Counted from the stretch's first letter, positions 51,983 to 61,114 are shown. The stretch: DNA of 64,000 nt from Actinoplanes sichuanensis (GCF_033097365.1 NZ_AP028461.1:12080029-12144028), one strand, 5' to 3'. Made by a program: numbers and translations. The notes: generated by a model from the sequence alone, not told the origin.

Positions 51983-52747
51983 ATGGCTGAGCCCGACAGT
52001 AATCCTGCCGGCGTGGTTCGCGTGGGTGCCTGCCAAACGCCGGAAATCCTGGGCGACCCCGACGCGGCGCTCGCCTGTATCGAGCAGTTCGCCACTGAAG
52101 GCGCCGGATCCGACGTCGACCTGCTGCTGTTCCCGGAGTGCTTCCTGCAGGGTTACCTCACCGACGAGGGGCACGTCTTCCGGTACGCACTCGGCCTGGG
52201 CTCACCCGGTTTCGCCGCGGTGTTGCGCCGTCTCGCACCCATCGTTCCGACCCTGGTCTTCGGCGTCATCGAGGCCGACAACGACTGTTACTTCAACACC
52301 GCCGTCGTCGTCGACCGCGGCCGGCTCGTGGGCCGCTACCGCAAGATCCGGCTCATGCCCGGCGAGACAGTCTTCACTCCGGGCACCGACACTCCGACGT
52401 TCGTGCTGCAGAGCTTGCGCTACGGCATCAACATCTGCTCGGACACGCAGTTCCCCGAGCCGGCCGCCCAAGTCGCAGCACAAGGAGCGACACTGCTGCT
52501 TGTCTCCGCGCAGAACATGCTGCGCCGCCCGACGGCCACCCGGGCGAAGGATCTGCACCACAGCATGCGCGCCGAACGGGCCCGCGAGACCGGCATGTGG
52601 CTGGTGTCCGCTGACGTCACCGGCACCCGCGACGACCGCATCGCCTACGGCCCGACCAGCGTCATCTCACCGCAGGGTGACATCGTCGCCCAGGTCCCGT
52701 TGCTGACGATCGGCATGGTCATGGCCGACATCCCGGCAGCACCGTGA
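51983..52747 (+). CDS. Nitrilase-superfamily carbon-nitrogen hydrolase, copy 2
   Basis: 254 aa from ATG 51983. Triad Glu52 (FPECFLQG), Lys121 (RYRKIRL) and Cys152 (NICSDTQFPE). Relatively short for the family, with a simple C-terminus. Sequence differs enough from copy 1 that the two probably have different substrates or form a hetero-oligomer. Last gene of the plus-strand RiPP unit; the next gene converges from the minus strand 47 nt away. Confidence 0.87.
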   Translation: MAEPDSNPAGVVRVGACQTPEILGDPDAALACIEQFATEGAGSDVDLLLFPECFLQGYLTDEGHVFRYALGLGSPGFAAVLRRLAPIVPTLVFGVIEADNDCYFNTAVVVDRGRLVGRYRKIRLMPGETVFTPGTDTPTFVLQSLRYGINICSDTQFPEPAAQVAAQGATLLLVSAQNMLRRPTATRAKDLHHSMRAERARETGMWLVSADVTGTRDDRIAYGPTSVISPQGDIVAQVPLLTIGMVMADIPAAP

Positions 52748-52793
52748 TGATCGCGGTAATCTCCGCGAGGTACTGGGTACCCGTGCCGCCTGC

Positions 52794-53585
52794 TCAAGGT
52801 TGTGTCGCGGAGGCCTTCCCTCGCTGATATGCCGACCATCGGCCGGTCCATTCCGCAAGGTCGCGCTTCCAGGCCGCGGGGTTCTCCTGCGCCTTGCGTA
52901 ACCACTTCTCGGCGTTCCGGTTTGCGAACGCGGCCACGACCGCGGGATCGACCGTCCGCCACACCGAGAACCGCGCCAGCCACTCATCAGTTTGCTCCGG
53001 TGTGTGGCCGCTGCCGATCAGCCACGGGACGAGCAGGGCCAGCTCGACCCATGGTGCCGCCTTGGCCGCCATCGCCCAATCGGCGATCCGCAGCCCCTGC
53101 TGCGTCACGATCAGGTTGGTCGCGTTGAGGTCGGTATGGACGAGTGTGTCCCCCTCCATCTCCGCCAACTCGAACCCGAGCCGAGCGGCCGGGCTGAACA
53201 GCGCCTGATCCGGCGCCGGCGTGCGACCAAGGTTGTCGACGGCTGCGGCGAGCAGCTCCAGGTTAGGGCTGCCCGGCGCCAGGTCGGCGTGCGGGCCGGC
53301 GCAGTATTCGAACGCCACCACCAGCCAGCCGCTCACCTCGCAGTGCCACTCGACCGCCGGGGAAACAGGCGGGCCAACGGCTCGGCTTACCTGCGTTTCG
53401 TAGCGCAGTGATCGGACACCGAAGTCTGAGCGGGCTGCCTTGACGAACAGCGTGTGACCCTGCCCGAGGATGCGCGCAGCGAACTCCGCATGGTGACCGT
53501 TGGAAGCTCGGACCACGTCGAAAGCTCCTACCCGCTCGGCGATCACGGCCGTCACGGGCTGCGGCAACGTCGTGTCGCTGCTCAA
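52794..53585 (-). CDS. APH-like phosphotransferase
   Basis: 263 aa. The catalytic loop is LVHTDLNATNLIV (His-x-Asp...Asn), and the metal Asp lies in RIADWAMAAK. The N-lobe includes HAEFAARILGQGHTLFVKAA with the ATP-binding Lys. Likely a small-molecule kinase. Convergent with the nitrilase pair, so it is probably not part of the RiPP operon, although kinase-based self-resistance cannot be excluded. Confidence 0.8.
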   Translation of the reverse strand: MSSDTTLPQPVTAVIAERVGAFDVVRASNGHHAEFAARILGQGHTLFVKAARSDFGVRSLRYETQVSRAVGPPVSPAVEWHCEVSGWLVVAFEYCAGPHADLAPGSPNLELLAAAVDNLGRTPAPDQALFSPAARLGFELAEMEGDTLVHTDLNATNLIVTQQGLRIADWAMAAKAAPWVELALLVPWLIGSGHTPEQTDEWLARFSVWRTVDPAVVAAFANRNAEKWLRKAQENPAAWKRDLAEWTGRWSAYQRGKASATQP

Positions 53586-53768
53586 CAGTCACCTCCGGGC
53601 TCATCATGCAGAAGAGGCCCTGGAACGTGCCGGACGATCTGGATCTGCGGTTTGACGGCGCGGCGCCGTTCACCCTTCCCAGGGGACGACCGATCGCGCC
53701 GGCCGACGGGTGTTGTTCTGCCGATCCGAACAAGGCCAGCACCCCTGAGCTGAAGCAACTTCGATCGA

Positions 53769-54467
53769 TCACGTCGTCGGCTCGTCGTAGCCCAGCAGTG
53801 CCATCGCGGCCCGGTTGTCGGGTCGTGACCAGAACAGTTCGTGCAAGTCGTCAGGGAGTTCGTCGTAGTGGCTGCCAGTGCGTCCACGGCGGAAGAACCG
53901 GTCGTCGTGGCGCCGCAGCTCGTCAAGAGACGGAACATGGGCTTCGGGCCGCACCGCCAGCTGAGGCGCTATCCGGGCGATGACCGGTGGGACTGCGGCC
54001 CACGGGTCGCGGGTGAGGTCCTCGTAACGCAACAGGACGCGATGCGCGGCCGGCGGCTGCAACCAGCTCAAGACGTTGTTACCCCAGCTGCCAGTCCCGA
54101 CCGCGGTGTCGCGCAGAATCTTCGCGCGCAGCTCAGCCTCGTAGCGGGCTGGATCATCTTCACTGTCCTGTCGCGCCCATGACACGAGAGCGTCGCGGCC
54201 GTCGCGGACCAGGCAGATGGCATAGTCACCTTCGCTGACATCGGCATCCCGCTGCCGGTGGGTCTTAATGAAGTGCGGCTCATCGGAAGCGCGAAGGTCT
54301 GTCAGCTCTCCCGGGCGCTCGGTGAACCCGATCAGGTCGGAGCCGAGCCGAGCCGCGACTCCGTCGACGTCATAGACGGTCGATGTCCGCACCCCGTACA
54401 GGCGGTGCAAGATGATCCGCAGAAAGGTGTTGCCGGAGCGCGGAAAAGACGCCACCCACACGAGCAT
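53769..54467 (-). CDS. Sulfotransferase-family protein
   Basis: 232 aa. The PAPS 5'-phosphosulfate loop is VASFPRSGNTFLRIIL (about 5-20). HFIKTHRQ (about 66-73) carries the histidine typical of sulfotransferases, and AICLVRDGRDALVSWA (about 83-98) is the 3'-phosphate-binding region. Membership of the sulfotransferase superfamily is clear; the acceptor is unknown. It stands alone on the minus strand with a divergent 335-nt region in front. Confidence 0.87.
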   Translation of the reverse strand: MLVWVASFPRSGNTFLRIILHRLYGVRTSTVYDVDGVAARLGSDLIGFTERPGELTDLRASDEPHFIKTHRQRDADVSEGDYAICLVRDGRDALVSWARQDSEDDPARYEAELRAKILRDTAVGTGSWGNNVLSWLQPPAAHRVLLRYEDLTRDPWAAVPPVIARIAPQLAVRPEAHVPSLDELRRHDDRFFRRGRTGSHYDELPDDLHELFWSRPDNRAAMALLGYDEPTT

Positions 54468-54802
54468 CCTCGCACTGTAGTCAGACGACGTCGGGGTTTC
54501 AGGGGTCAGTCAGTCGACATGATGAACGCTGGTGACTGCAGGAGTGCCGCCGACGCCGATTTGGGCCGAAACCGCGGCCGCTGTCTGGCACCGCATCGTG
54601 GCGACGGCTGCAACGGGCGGTGCAACGCGGCACGCAAAGATCCGGGATCACTCGATCCGGTTGGCCGGATGAAGGTTGAGACCCTAGCCATCGGCCCGCC
54701 GCCGCTGGCGGCTCACCCGGCACGCCACCGGCAGAGCGACGGTGCCGGGCACGGGCGTGTCGTGCTGCCAGACTGTCGTGCAACACGAGCGAGGAGACGA
54801 AC
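54468..54802. promoter_or_regulatory. Divergent intergenic region
   Basis: 335 nt between the sulfotransferase (minus) and the 54803 gene (plus). No supportable ORF or structured RNA was seen. It presumably contains both promoters; GAGGAGA at 54791-54797 serves the plus-strand gene. Confidence 0.4.
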
Positions 54803-55423
54803 GTGGCCAGGCGCGGAAAATTCGGTCGACTGGTCGACCAGTTCGTGACGACCGTCGACCAGATGGGCGGCTGCGTCGACCCGCAGGTCGTGGCCGAAGA
54901 GCTACAAACTCGCATCGACATGGTGGCCGGCCAGCTGCGGATCAAGCCGGAAACCGTCCTGCGCAACTACATCCCCGACGACTGGGGCGAGGTGGCGGCC
55001 TCGGCCATGATGACTGAGGTCCAGCAACGGCAGATCCCGACCGGGCCCGCCGAACACCTTGCAGTCCGGGTCGCCGCCCGTTTGCAGGCTGGCCTCGGCC
55101 AAGTCCTGATCTACGCGGCAGCCAACGGCGACCAGCAGCAGGATGTCCCCGCCCTTGACCTACACCACCTCGGCGAAGCGGTGTCGGGGCTCGCCCTCGC
55201 GATCACGGAGGCCCTGCCTGACACGGAGTTCGTCGTCATCGGTGCTGATATCGCCGGATGGACCCGAACGGCGCTGGAGACGCTCCGCGACCAGCTCCGC
55301 GCGGGAGCGTGGACGCACTGCCCCTGCGGTGAACGGCACGGCCAAGAAGAGGTCGACCTGAAGGTGCTCAGAGCCGTCAGCGCCGATCTTCTCTTCTTGC
55401 CACCAGCGCCACAGCCGGGATAG
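54803..55423 (+). CDS. Hypothetical protein
   Basis: 206 aa from GTG 54803 with GAGGAGA just upstream. No family recognised. Mostly helical (GKFGRLVDQFVTTVDQMGG, AEELQTRIDMVAGQL), a CPCGERH motif near residue 178 that could form half of a zinc site, and an acidic/hydrophobic end. No signal peptide or membrane segment. Good ribosome site and codon use support a real gene. Confidence 0.65.
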   Translation: MARRGKFGRLVDQFVTTVDQMGGCVDPQVVAEELQTRIDMVAGQLRIKPETVLRNYIPDDWGEVAASAMMTEVQQRQIPTGPAEHLAVRVAARLQAGLGQVLIYAAANGDQQQDVPALDLHHLGEAVSGLALAITEALPDTEFVVIGADIAGWTRTALETLRDQLRAGAWTHCPCGERHGQEEVDLKVLRAVSADLLFLPPAPQPG

Positions 55424-55480
55424 TCGCATGGCGATGCCGGTCGCCGGCTCGCGTCAACATCTGCTGGCGGGCGCTGGTAC

Positions 55481-56155
55481 TCAGCTGGGCTGGCGCAGAA
55501 GCCTGCTGGTGAAACCGTCCCGGCGAAGGTGCTCATAGGCGTCGTAAACCAGCGGCGGAACAGGCTGAGGTATCGCATAACCCAGGCCCGGGTACTCCAG
55601 AACACGCTGCAGGGCACCGACCAGGATGTCGACGACGAGCCGGTCATCGCCGATGCCTTCCAGGTAGTCGTCAAAGTTGATCGACTGCGACGAGCACAGC
55701 ACCTCGACCTCGGGCCACAGCTTGCGACACGTCGCCCATGCCCGGCGCTCGTCGTAGGGTCGGCAGACCAGCATCACCGTCCGCGGAGTGATGCCAGCCT
55801 CGGTCAGTATCTGTCGGGACAAGGTGATGTTGAGCCCGGTGTTGGTCGCATACGGCTCTACGAGGACGGCCTTTGCTGGAACACCGGCCGCGATCGCCTC
55901 GGCCCGGAACCGGACCGCCTCGCCACCGGGAAACTCGTCGGGCCGGACCGGGTTCGTAGCGCCGGTGAACACCAGAACCGGAAACCAGCCGGCGTGATAC
56001 AGCTCGGCCGCGTGCCGAGCGACGCCGGCATCGTGACTACCCAGCCCGATCGCAGCGTCACACGCTCGCGGCGTATGCCGGAGCTGGTGATAGTTCCACA
56101 GCTGCAGCGCCGACTGCCACTGGCGGTCGCTGATCGGCTGATGCTGGCGGGACAC
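55481..56155 (-). CDS. DUF218/YdcF-family protein
   Basis: 224 aa from GTG 56155 with AGAAGGG upstream. DUF218 pattern: DAAIGLGSHDAGVARHAAEL, FPVLVFTGATNPVRP, VLVEPYATNTGLNITLSRQI, and VMLVCRPYDERRAWATCRKL. Longer than the 45375 copy and only distantly related. Likely a soluble nucleotide-like-ligand protein of unknown function. Confidence 0.83.
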   Translation of the reverse strand: MSRQHQPISDRQWQSALQLWNYHQLRHTPRACDAAIGLGSHDAGVARHAAELYHAGWFPVLVFTGATNPVRPDEFPGGEAVRFRAEAIAAGVPAKAVLVEPYATNTGLNITLSRQILTEAGITPRTVMLVCRPYDERRAWATCRKLWPEVEVLCSSQSINFDDYLEGIGDDRLVVDILVGALQRVLEYPGLGYAIPQPVPPLVYDAYEHLRRDGFTSRLLRQPS

Positions 56156-56370
56156 GATGCACCCTTCTGATGATGAGGTATTCGACCGAGCCAACCTAAC
56201 CAACGGTTCGCGCGGGTTCCTCCCGGCCGCCACCGACGTCGCCTTTGGCCCTTTTGAGTGCGGGGAGGTCAGATGTGCGCGGAGGGCGACGCCGACGGTT
56301 GGTTCAACGACCACCGTCGGATCGGGGCATCAACAGTCGCGGCACCGAGCGTGGCTACGTCAGACGGTGA

Positions 56371-56810
56371 TCACGCAGGTGGCGGCTCGGTACACCCGAA
56401 GCCGTACACGGCCCACTCGGTGATCGGAAGGTACCCGATGCCCTGGTAAAGGGCGTTGTTGGCGGGGTTGGCGGCATCGGTAAAGAGCACAACGTCCGTC
56501 GCGCCGGCAAAGCGGGCCCGCAGGTAGGTCCTCCCACGCAAGCTCTGCCAGGCTCACCGCGGGAATACCAGGGCCGCCGCCTCGCGCGGCCCGGCGCCGC
56601 TGCGTGGCGGCACCGCACAGTCGCCACCAGCCGACCCGCCGGTCCAGGAGCACGGTGCGACGTGCCCCGCGACCAGAAGCTTGCCAGTCCGCCGGTATCG
56701 CACTGCAACACCGCATTGCTGGGCATCCAGTATCGGCGGGGCCGAGACGGCGGCCACCGTGGTACGTCGGCGCATCGGATTGTCCTTCTGGTCGCCGGTG
56801 ACTCGGTCAC
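56371..56810 (-). pseudogene. GNAT acetyltransferase, frameshifted remnant
   Basis: The minus-strand frame ending at 56371 encodes VVLFTDAANPANNALYQGIG and then YLPITEWAVY, the characteristic end of GNAT acetyltransferases. The upstream two-thirds is split over other frames (RYRRTGKLLVAGHVAP around 56670, REAAALVFPR around 56560). At least two frame changes are needed to restore one protein, so this is a decayed gene or carries several errors. Confidence 0.55.
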
Positions 56811-57214
56811 CTTAGTCCGGCTGGTCGGAGCTATGGCCCGTAGAGGCCCCGCACGCGCGAGAGAAGCTTAGGACGACGGTGGAACTGCGCAACAGGTCAA
56901 CGCCCGAAAGCGCTCGACGGGGCAGACAAAGGGAGCGGCGAAAGGCGCCTCTATGAAGTTGACCAACCAGGCTTCCAGGTCGGCAGGCGGGCATCGGTGG
57001 CGATCGTGCGCTGACGAGCGAGCGGGCCCCGCGGCGGCCTCAGCACTATGGGTGTCGACCACGACCCATGCCCAGTCGACGGTCGTCCGGTCAAGCCCGG
57101 CGGCGCGCCGACGGGCAAACAGATCAGCCGTGGTGCTGCGGCCGTGCGGACGATCTTGCCGGCGGGCGATCTGCAACGAACCGGAGAACAACGGAACCCA
57201 CTCTTTCGAGCATG
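56811..57214. other. Region without a supportable gene
   Basis: About 400 nt. A minus-strand frame at 56868-57191 (107 codons) has mildly protein-like segments (AGLDRTTVDWAWVVVDTHSA) but no good start signal or recognisable family. It may be another remnant beside the decayed acetyltransferase. Confidence 0.35.
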
Positions 57215-57589
57215 TCAGTGCTGATCATCCTTTCGCGCCGCGTGCAGCCGTGCATACGCCTCGCCCACTACTTCGGCACCCGCTGCATCAAGCTCGGGGC
57301 GGCGCCAGAGGTAGATCAGATACAGCGCCGCGGTGACAGCGAGACCCGACACCGCGATGAGCCCGATTGCGATGTTCAGCCCCCACAGCACAGCCGCCAG
57401 CCGACCGTGGCCGTCAAGCAGCGAAACGACGAACCAGTTCGCCATGGCTGCGCAGACCGCCACTCCGGTCCCCGCTGCGAAGTACAGAGCACGATCCTTG
57501 AGTTGTTGCCGAAGGTGCGCAGTGTGGTCGCCATGATAGATCCGGGTCACTTGGTCAGTGTGCCACTGCAGTGCCGGGGTCTGAGGCAT
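57215..57589 (-). CDS. Small two-helix membrane protein
   Basis: 124 aa from ATG 57589. Two clear hydrophobic segments, ALYFAAGTGVAVCAAMANWF (about 33-52) and LWGLNIAIGLIAVSGLAVTA (about 70-90), with charged ends. No family recognised; the topology (two helices, long soluble tails) is common among small actinobacterial membrane proteins. Unlinked to its divergent neighbour. Moderately sure that it is real. Confidence 0.55.
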   Translation of the reverse strand: MPQTPALQWHTDQVTRIYHGDHTAHLRQQLKDRALYFAAGTGVAVCAAMANWFVVSLLDGHGRLAAVLWGLNIAIGLIAVSGLAVTAALYLIYLWRRPELDAAGAEVVGEAYARLHAARKDDQH

Positions 57590-57810
57590 CTGCGCTAGGG
57601 ATCGAGCTGAGACGGTCCCGCGTGTTGCGTTGGAGAGTCTCCCGTGAGAGGCGTCTCGAGCCGATGCTGTCCAACCCAGTGGAGGCGGTTGCACCTCCTG
57701 CCTGCCGGAACGTCGATCGCCGCCACCTCGCTTTGGCGCATCGCTGCCAGGCGGTGTCGAGACAACCCGGGACATCCGGGGACACCCGGAGACAACTATC
57801 GACCGATGTC

Positions 57811-58239
57811 ATGATCGGTTTGACTCGGCCCATGGTTGGCTGGCTATGGATGGCGGGAGCGATCCTCACCGAGATCGTCGCTACCGCAGCGTTGACGTAC
57901 TCCCAGGGCCTGACCCGTGCCCCGGTAGTCGCCGTTACGGCGGCCCTCTACGTGGCGTCGTACGTGTGCCTGGCGCGTGCGCTGCATGCCGGCGTTGAAG
58001 TCTCGGTCGGCTATGCGGTGTGGAGCGGTGTCGGGACCGCGGCTCTCGCCGTGATCGGTGCCGCCCTGTTCGGCGAACCGCTGACCGCGAGCCGCATCGC
58101 CGCCATCGTTCTGATCATCTGCGGGGTCGTGCTGCTTCAACTGACGGCGACGCCCGCATCCGCCCAGCCAGCTCGAGTCGAATCCACGCCGCCGTCTGCT
58201 GCACTAACGCCGGACGGCCTTCTTCCTCGGAGCCCATGA
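57811..58239 (+). CDS. Small multidrug resistance (SMR) transporter
   Basis: 142 aa from ATG 57811; an ATG at 57832 also fits. Four hydrophobic helices; helix 1 has WLWMAGAILTEIVATAALTYS with the essential membrane Glu (Glu14 of EmrE), and helix 3 has the SVGYAVWSG(V)GT signature. SMR proteins work as dimers exchanging protons for cationic compounds. A C-terminal tail of about 30 residues is unusual. Its stop overlaps the following methyltransferase start (ATGATGA). Confidence 0.88.
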   Translation: MIGLTRPMVGWLWMAGAILTEIVATAALTYSQGLTRAPVVAVTAALYVASYVCLARALHAGVEVSVGYAVWSGVGTAALAVIGAALFGEPLTASRIAAIVLIICGVVLLQLTATPASAQPARVESTPPSAALTPDGLLPRSP

Positions 58240-58865
58240 TGAGCACCCATCGAATGCCGGCCACCCTGGGCCGCGACACCCGCCGCTTCCTGGCGGCGGC
58301 GTGCCGTACGCCGCGAGAGATAGGCGCCATCGCACCCAGCGGCCGACACCTGGCTGCCTGCGCCGCCGCACTGATTCGCCGCGGTCATGGGCAGACAGTG
58401 GTCGAGCTGGGACCGGGCGGCGGCGTCATCACCGACGCTCTGCACCAGCGGTTGACCGGCGCTGACACTCTGCTCGCGATCGAGCGCAACGAGACGATGG
58501 CGGCGCATCTGATGGCCACCAGACCCTGGTTGGACGTGGTGGAGGGCGATGCTGCCGACCTGCCGGCCTTGCTGGCGGCGAACGGTCATCCCCGGGCGGA
58601 TCTCATCGTCAGCGCCCTGCCGTGGAGCGTCATCCCCGCGGCCGATCAGCATGCTCTTCTCACCGCGATCACCAGCGTCCTGAACCCTGGCGGTGTCTTC
58701 GCCACCGTGTTGACCCTGCCGGTGTTGCCGTTGCCGATCATCAGGCAGCTGCGCCGGAGCCTCAGCGGATCCTTCACCACCGTGACCCACCAGACGGTGT
58801 GGCGCAACGTTCCCCCGGCTCGCCTGTACGTGTGCACTGACCCGACATTCCCGGACATGCCGTAG
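58236..58865 (+). CDS. Phospholipid/rRNA-type SAM methyltransferase
   Basis: 209 aa from ATG 58236 or 58239. SAM motif TVVELGPGGGVITDAL (about 54-69), AIERNETMAAHL, VEGDAADLPAL and SALPWSVIP in place of the NxPY motif. The overall pattern is that of PmtA-like phosphatidylethanolamine N-methyltransferases, related to KsgA/Erm. Coupled to the SMR transporter, so a role in drug or membrane tolerance is conceivable. Confidence 0.82.
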   Translation: MMSTHRMPATLGRDTRRFLAAACRTPREIGAIAPSGRHLAACAAALIRRGHGQTVVELGPGGGVITDALHQRLTGADTLLAIERNETMAAHLMATRPWLDVVEGDAADLPALLAANGHPRADLIVSALPWSVIPAADQHALLTAITSVLNPGGVFATVLTLPVLPLPIIRQLRRSLSGSFTTVTHQTVWRNVPPARLYVCTDPTFPDMP

Positions 58866-58885
58866 CCGGTTGCTACGGTCGGCGG

Positions 58886-59314
58886 ATGAAGGTTCGGGTG
58901 ACGGGCGTCTGCATCGAGGACGGCCGGTTGCTGGTGTTGCATCAGGACACCGACGGGCCGCGCCGCTGGTCGCTGCCTGGTGGAACGGTAGAGGACGGAG
59001 AAACGCTGTCCGCGGCGTTGATCCGCGAGATGCGTGAGGAGACCGGCGCCGAGGTACAGGTGGGCCCGCTGCTCTATCTGTGTGACAACGTCGCGGCCCG
59101 GGTCGTGCACATCACCGTCGAGGTACGCCGCGTCGGCGGTGAACTCGGCGCGGTGACACCAGGCGCGGACACGAGGCCGATCCGTTCGGTGGAGTTCGTC
59201 GGGTTGGACAAGCTCACCGAACTCGGCTTCAGCGATACTTTCGTGCAGCTGTGCCGGTCAGGTTTCCCGGGCGCCGGCTCCTACATGGGTGCCAAGACCA
59301 ACATCGGCTTGTAG
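58886..59314 (+). CDS. Nudix hydrolase
   Basis: 142 aa. Starts MKVRVTGVCIEDGRLLVLHQ; Nudix box LPGGTVEDGETLSAALIREM followed by REETGAEV at about 32-60, complete. Compact single domain. It follows the methyltransferase gene by 20 nt and may share its transcript. The ISL3 element begins about 60 nt downstream. Confidence 0.88.
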   Translation: MKVRVTGVCIEDGRLLVLHQDTDGPRRWSLPGGTVEDGETLSAALIREMREETGAEVQVGPLLYLCDNVAARVVHITVEVRRVGGELGAVTPGADTRPIRSVEFVGLDKLTELGFSDTFVQLCRSGFPGAGSYMGAKTNIGL

Positions 59315-59376
59315 CCGGCTCAGCGTTCCGGGGTACCGGGCGTGACATAAGGGAATTGTCAACGGTCAGGACGAAG

Positions 59377-59400
59377 TGGCTCTGGCACAAAGTTAGTGAT
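59377..59400 (+). repeat. Left inverted repeat of the ISL3 element
   Basis: 24 nt beginning TGGCTCTGGCACAAAGTT; identical to the complement of the right end except for one base. Confidence 0.85.
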
Positions 59401-59605
59401 TGCAGGCGGACCCCGCGATGGGGCACCTGTCCGATGTGGATGATCATTTACGCGGTGTGGCGACCATGATCTCGGAGTCCTGCTTCCGCACCTCGCGGCA
59501 CTGCGGATCAATCAGGTACGTGCCGGTGGACAGTCGATCTGGCTGGATGCCGAGGTTCTGGCTGGTGAAGCGCCCTGTCCAGGCTGCGGAGGTAGATCAG
59601 CACGG

Positions 59606-61030
59606 GTGCACAGTCGGTACTGGCGGATCTTGGCGGACACGGCGGTCGGTGGTCAGCAGACTCTGCTCAAGGTGCGGACTCGGCGGTTCTTCTGCGACGA
59701 CACCGCCTGTTCACGGCGGACGTTCGCCGAGCAGGTTCCCGGCGTGACCACGCCGTACGCGCGACGGACTCCACTGCTCCGCGGCCTTCTAGAGAAGATC
59801 GCCTTGGCGCTGGGAGGACGTCCGGGCGCCCGGATGACCCGCCTGCTGACTGCCGAAGTATCACGCACAACCCTGTTAAGGCTGGTCCGGGCCTTGCCGG
59901 TGCCCGAGACGGGAACGGTGACCGTGCTCGGCGTCGACGACTTCGCGTTCCGCAAGGGCTCCAACTACGGCAGCATTCTTGTCGACATGCACACCGGCCG
60001 GCCCGTCGACCTGCTACCCGACCGCCTCGCCGACACCTTCGCCGACTGGCTGCGCGAGCACCCTGGCGCCGAGGTGATCTGCCGCGACCGCGCCAGCGGC
60101 TACGCCGAAGGAGGCCGGACCGGAGCACCGGACGCGATCCAGATCGCCGACCGTTTCCACCTGCTGCAGAACCTCACCAAGGCCGTCGACCGCGTGGTCC
60201 GCGCCCATCGCCGATGCCTCAAGGATCGGCCAGAGTCCGAGGCCGTCGCCCAGCCACGACCGTCGACGGACGCCCCCGAGGGCCGCCGGGTCGAGGTGAC
60301 CCGACAGCGACACGCCGAGATTCATGCCCTTTCCGTCAAAGGCGTCGGTAACACCGCAATCAGCCGGGTGTTGAACCTGGACCACAAGACCGTGCTGCGC
60401 TACCTGCGGGCGGCAACCGCCGACGAACTGCTCACCGAAGTCGTCCCCCGAACCCGTGACCTCGACAAACACCTCGCCTACCTCGCCGAGCGCTGGGAAC
60501 AAGGGTGCACCAACGCCGCCTGGCTGACCGCCGAACTGCGCGAACGCGGCTACCGCGGCAGCGAACGCACCGTGCGCCGCCAGCTGCAGACCTGGCGTGA
60601 CGGCAGCGTCAAACCAACCGCGGTGAAAGCGGTCGCACCCAAACCACGGGAGGTGACCGGCTGGATCATCCGCCCCGCGGTCGAGCGCACCGACCGCGAA
60701 CAGGCCGACCTGGACCGCATCCTGCAACGCTGCGACAGCCTCCACACCGTGGACCAGCTGGTCAGCGACTTCGGCGGCATGCTGCGCCAACGCCAAGGCC
60801 AGCACCTGGACTCCTGGATCACTCAGGCCCGAAGCAGCGGAGTGGCTCAACTCGCCGGCTTCGCCGACGGCCTGATCAAGGACTATGACGCTGTCCGCAA
60901 CGGGCTCACCCTGCACTGGAGCAGCGGCGCGGTCGAGGGCAACGTCTGCAGACTCAAAACGATCAAGCGTCAGATGTACGGCCGCGCGAACTTCGATCTC
61001 CTACGCCGCCGCGTAATCCTCGCAGATTAG
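59606..61030 (+). CDS. ISL3-family transposase, N-terminus disrupted
   Basis: 474 aa from GTG 59606, lacking the first 50-60 residues. DDE-type core: TVTVLGVDDFAFRKGSNYGS (first Asp), EVICRDRASGYAEG (second Asp), HWSSGAVEGNVCRLKTIKRQ with MYGRANF (Glu), plus an HTH-like insert. The missing zinc-ribbon start (CPGCGGRSARVHSRY) is readable in frame from about 59444, but the natural start VDDHLRGVATM (59436) is in another frame. One base gained or lost near 59468 would separate them, so the transposase may be inactive or rely on the internal start. Confidence 0.82.
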   Translation: MHSRYWRILADTAVGGQQTLLKVRTRRFFCDDTACSRRTFAEQVPGVTTPYARRTPLLRGLLEKIALALGGRPGARMTRLLTAEVSRTTLLRLVRALPVPETGTVTVLGVDDFAFRKGSNYGSILVDMHTGRPVDLLPDRLADTFADWLREHPGAEVICRDRASGYAEGGRTGAPDAIQIADRFHLLQNLTKAVDRVVRAHRRCLKDRPESEAVAQPRPSTDAPEGRRVEVTRQRHAEIHALSVKGVGNTAISRVLNLDHKTVLRYLRAATADELLTEVVPRTRDLDKHLAYLAERWEQGCTNAAWLTAELRERGYRGSERTVRRQLQTWRDGSVKPTAVKAVAPKPREVTGWIIRPAVERTDREQADLDRILQRCDSLHTVDQLVSDFGGMLRQRQGQHLDSWITQARSSGVAQLAGFADGLIKDYDAVRNGLTLHWSSGAVEGNVCRLKTIKRQMYGRANFDLLRRRVILAD

Positions 61031-61036
61031 GCCATG

Positions 61037-61060
61037 ATCACGAACTTTGTGCCAGAGCCA
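61037..61060 (-). repeat. Right inverted repeat of the ISL3 element
   Basis: 24 nt ending in AACTTTGTGCCAGAGCCA, complementary to the left end with one mismatch. Confidence 0.85.
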
Positions 61061-61114
61061 TTTTCGCGTTTCCGCTAGCAGGAATCCGGTCAGCGGTGGT
61101 CGGAAGGTGAGCGT

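Larger units (their letters stand above)
59377..61060 (+). mobile_element. ISL3-family insertion sequence
   Basis: About 1.68 kb bounded by inverted repeats: TGGCTCTGGCACAAAGTT at 59377-59394 and its complement AACTTTGTGCCAGAGCCA at 61043-61060. The match extends outward to 23 of 24 positions, with GTGAT following. One transposase gene lies inside. No convincing 8-bp target duplication is visible on the two flanks, so flanking sequence may have changed since insertion. Confidence 0.85.

Noticed and set aside
56868..57191. 107-codon minus-strand ORF
   Set aside because: No start signal, no recognisable family, flanked by a decayed acetyltransferase; not reported as a gene.
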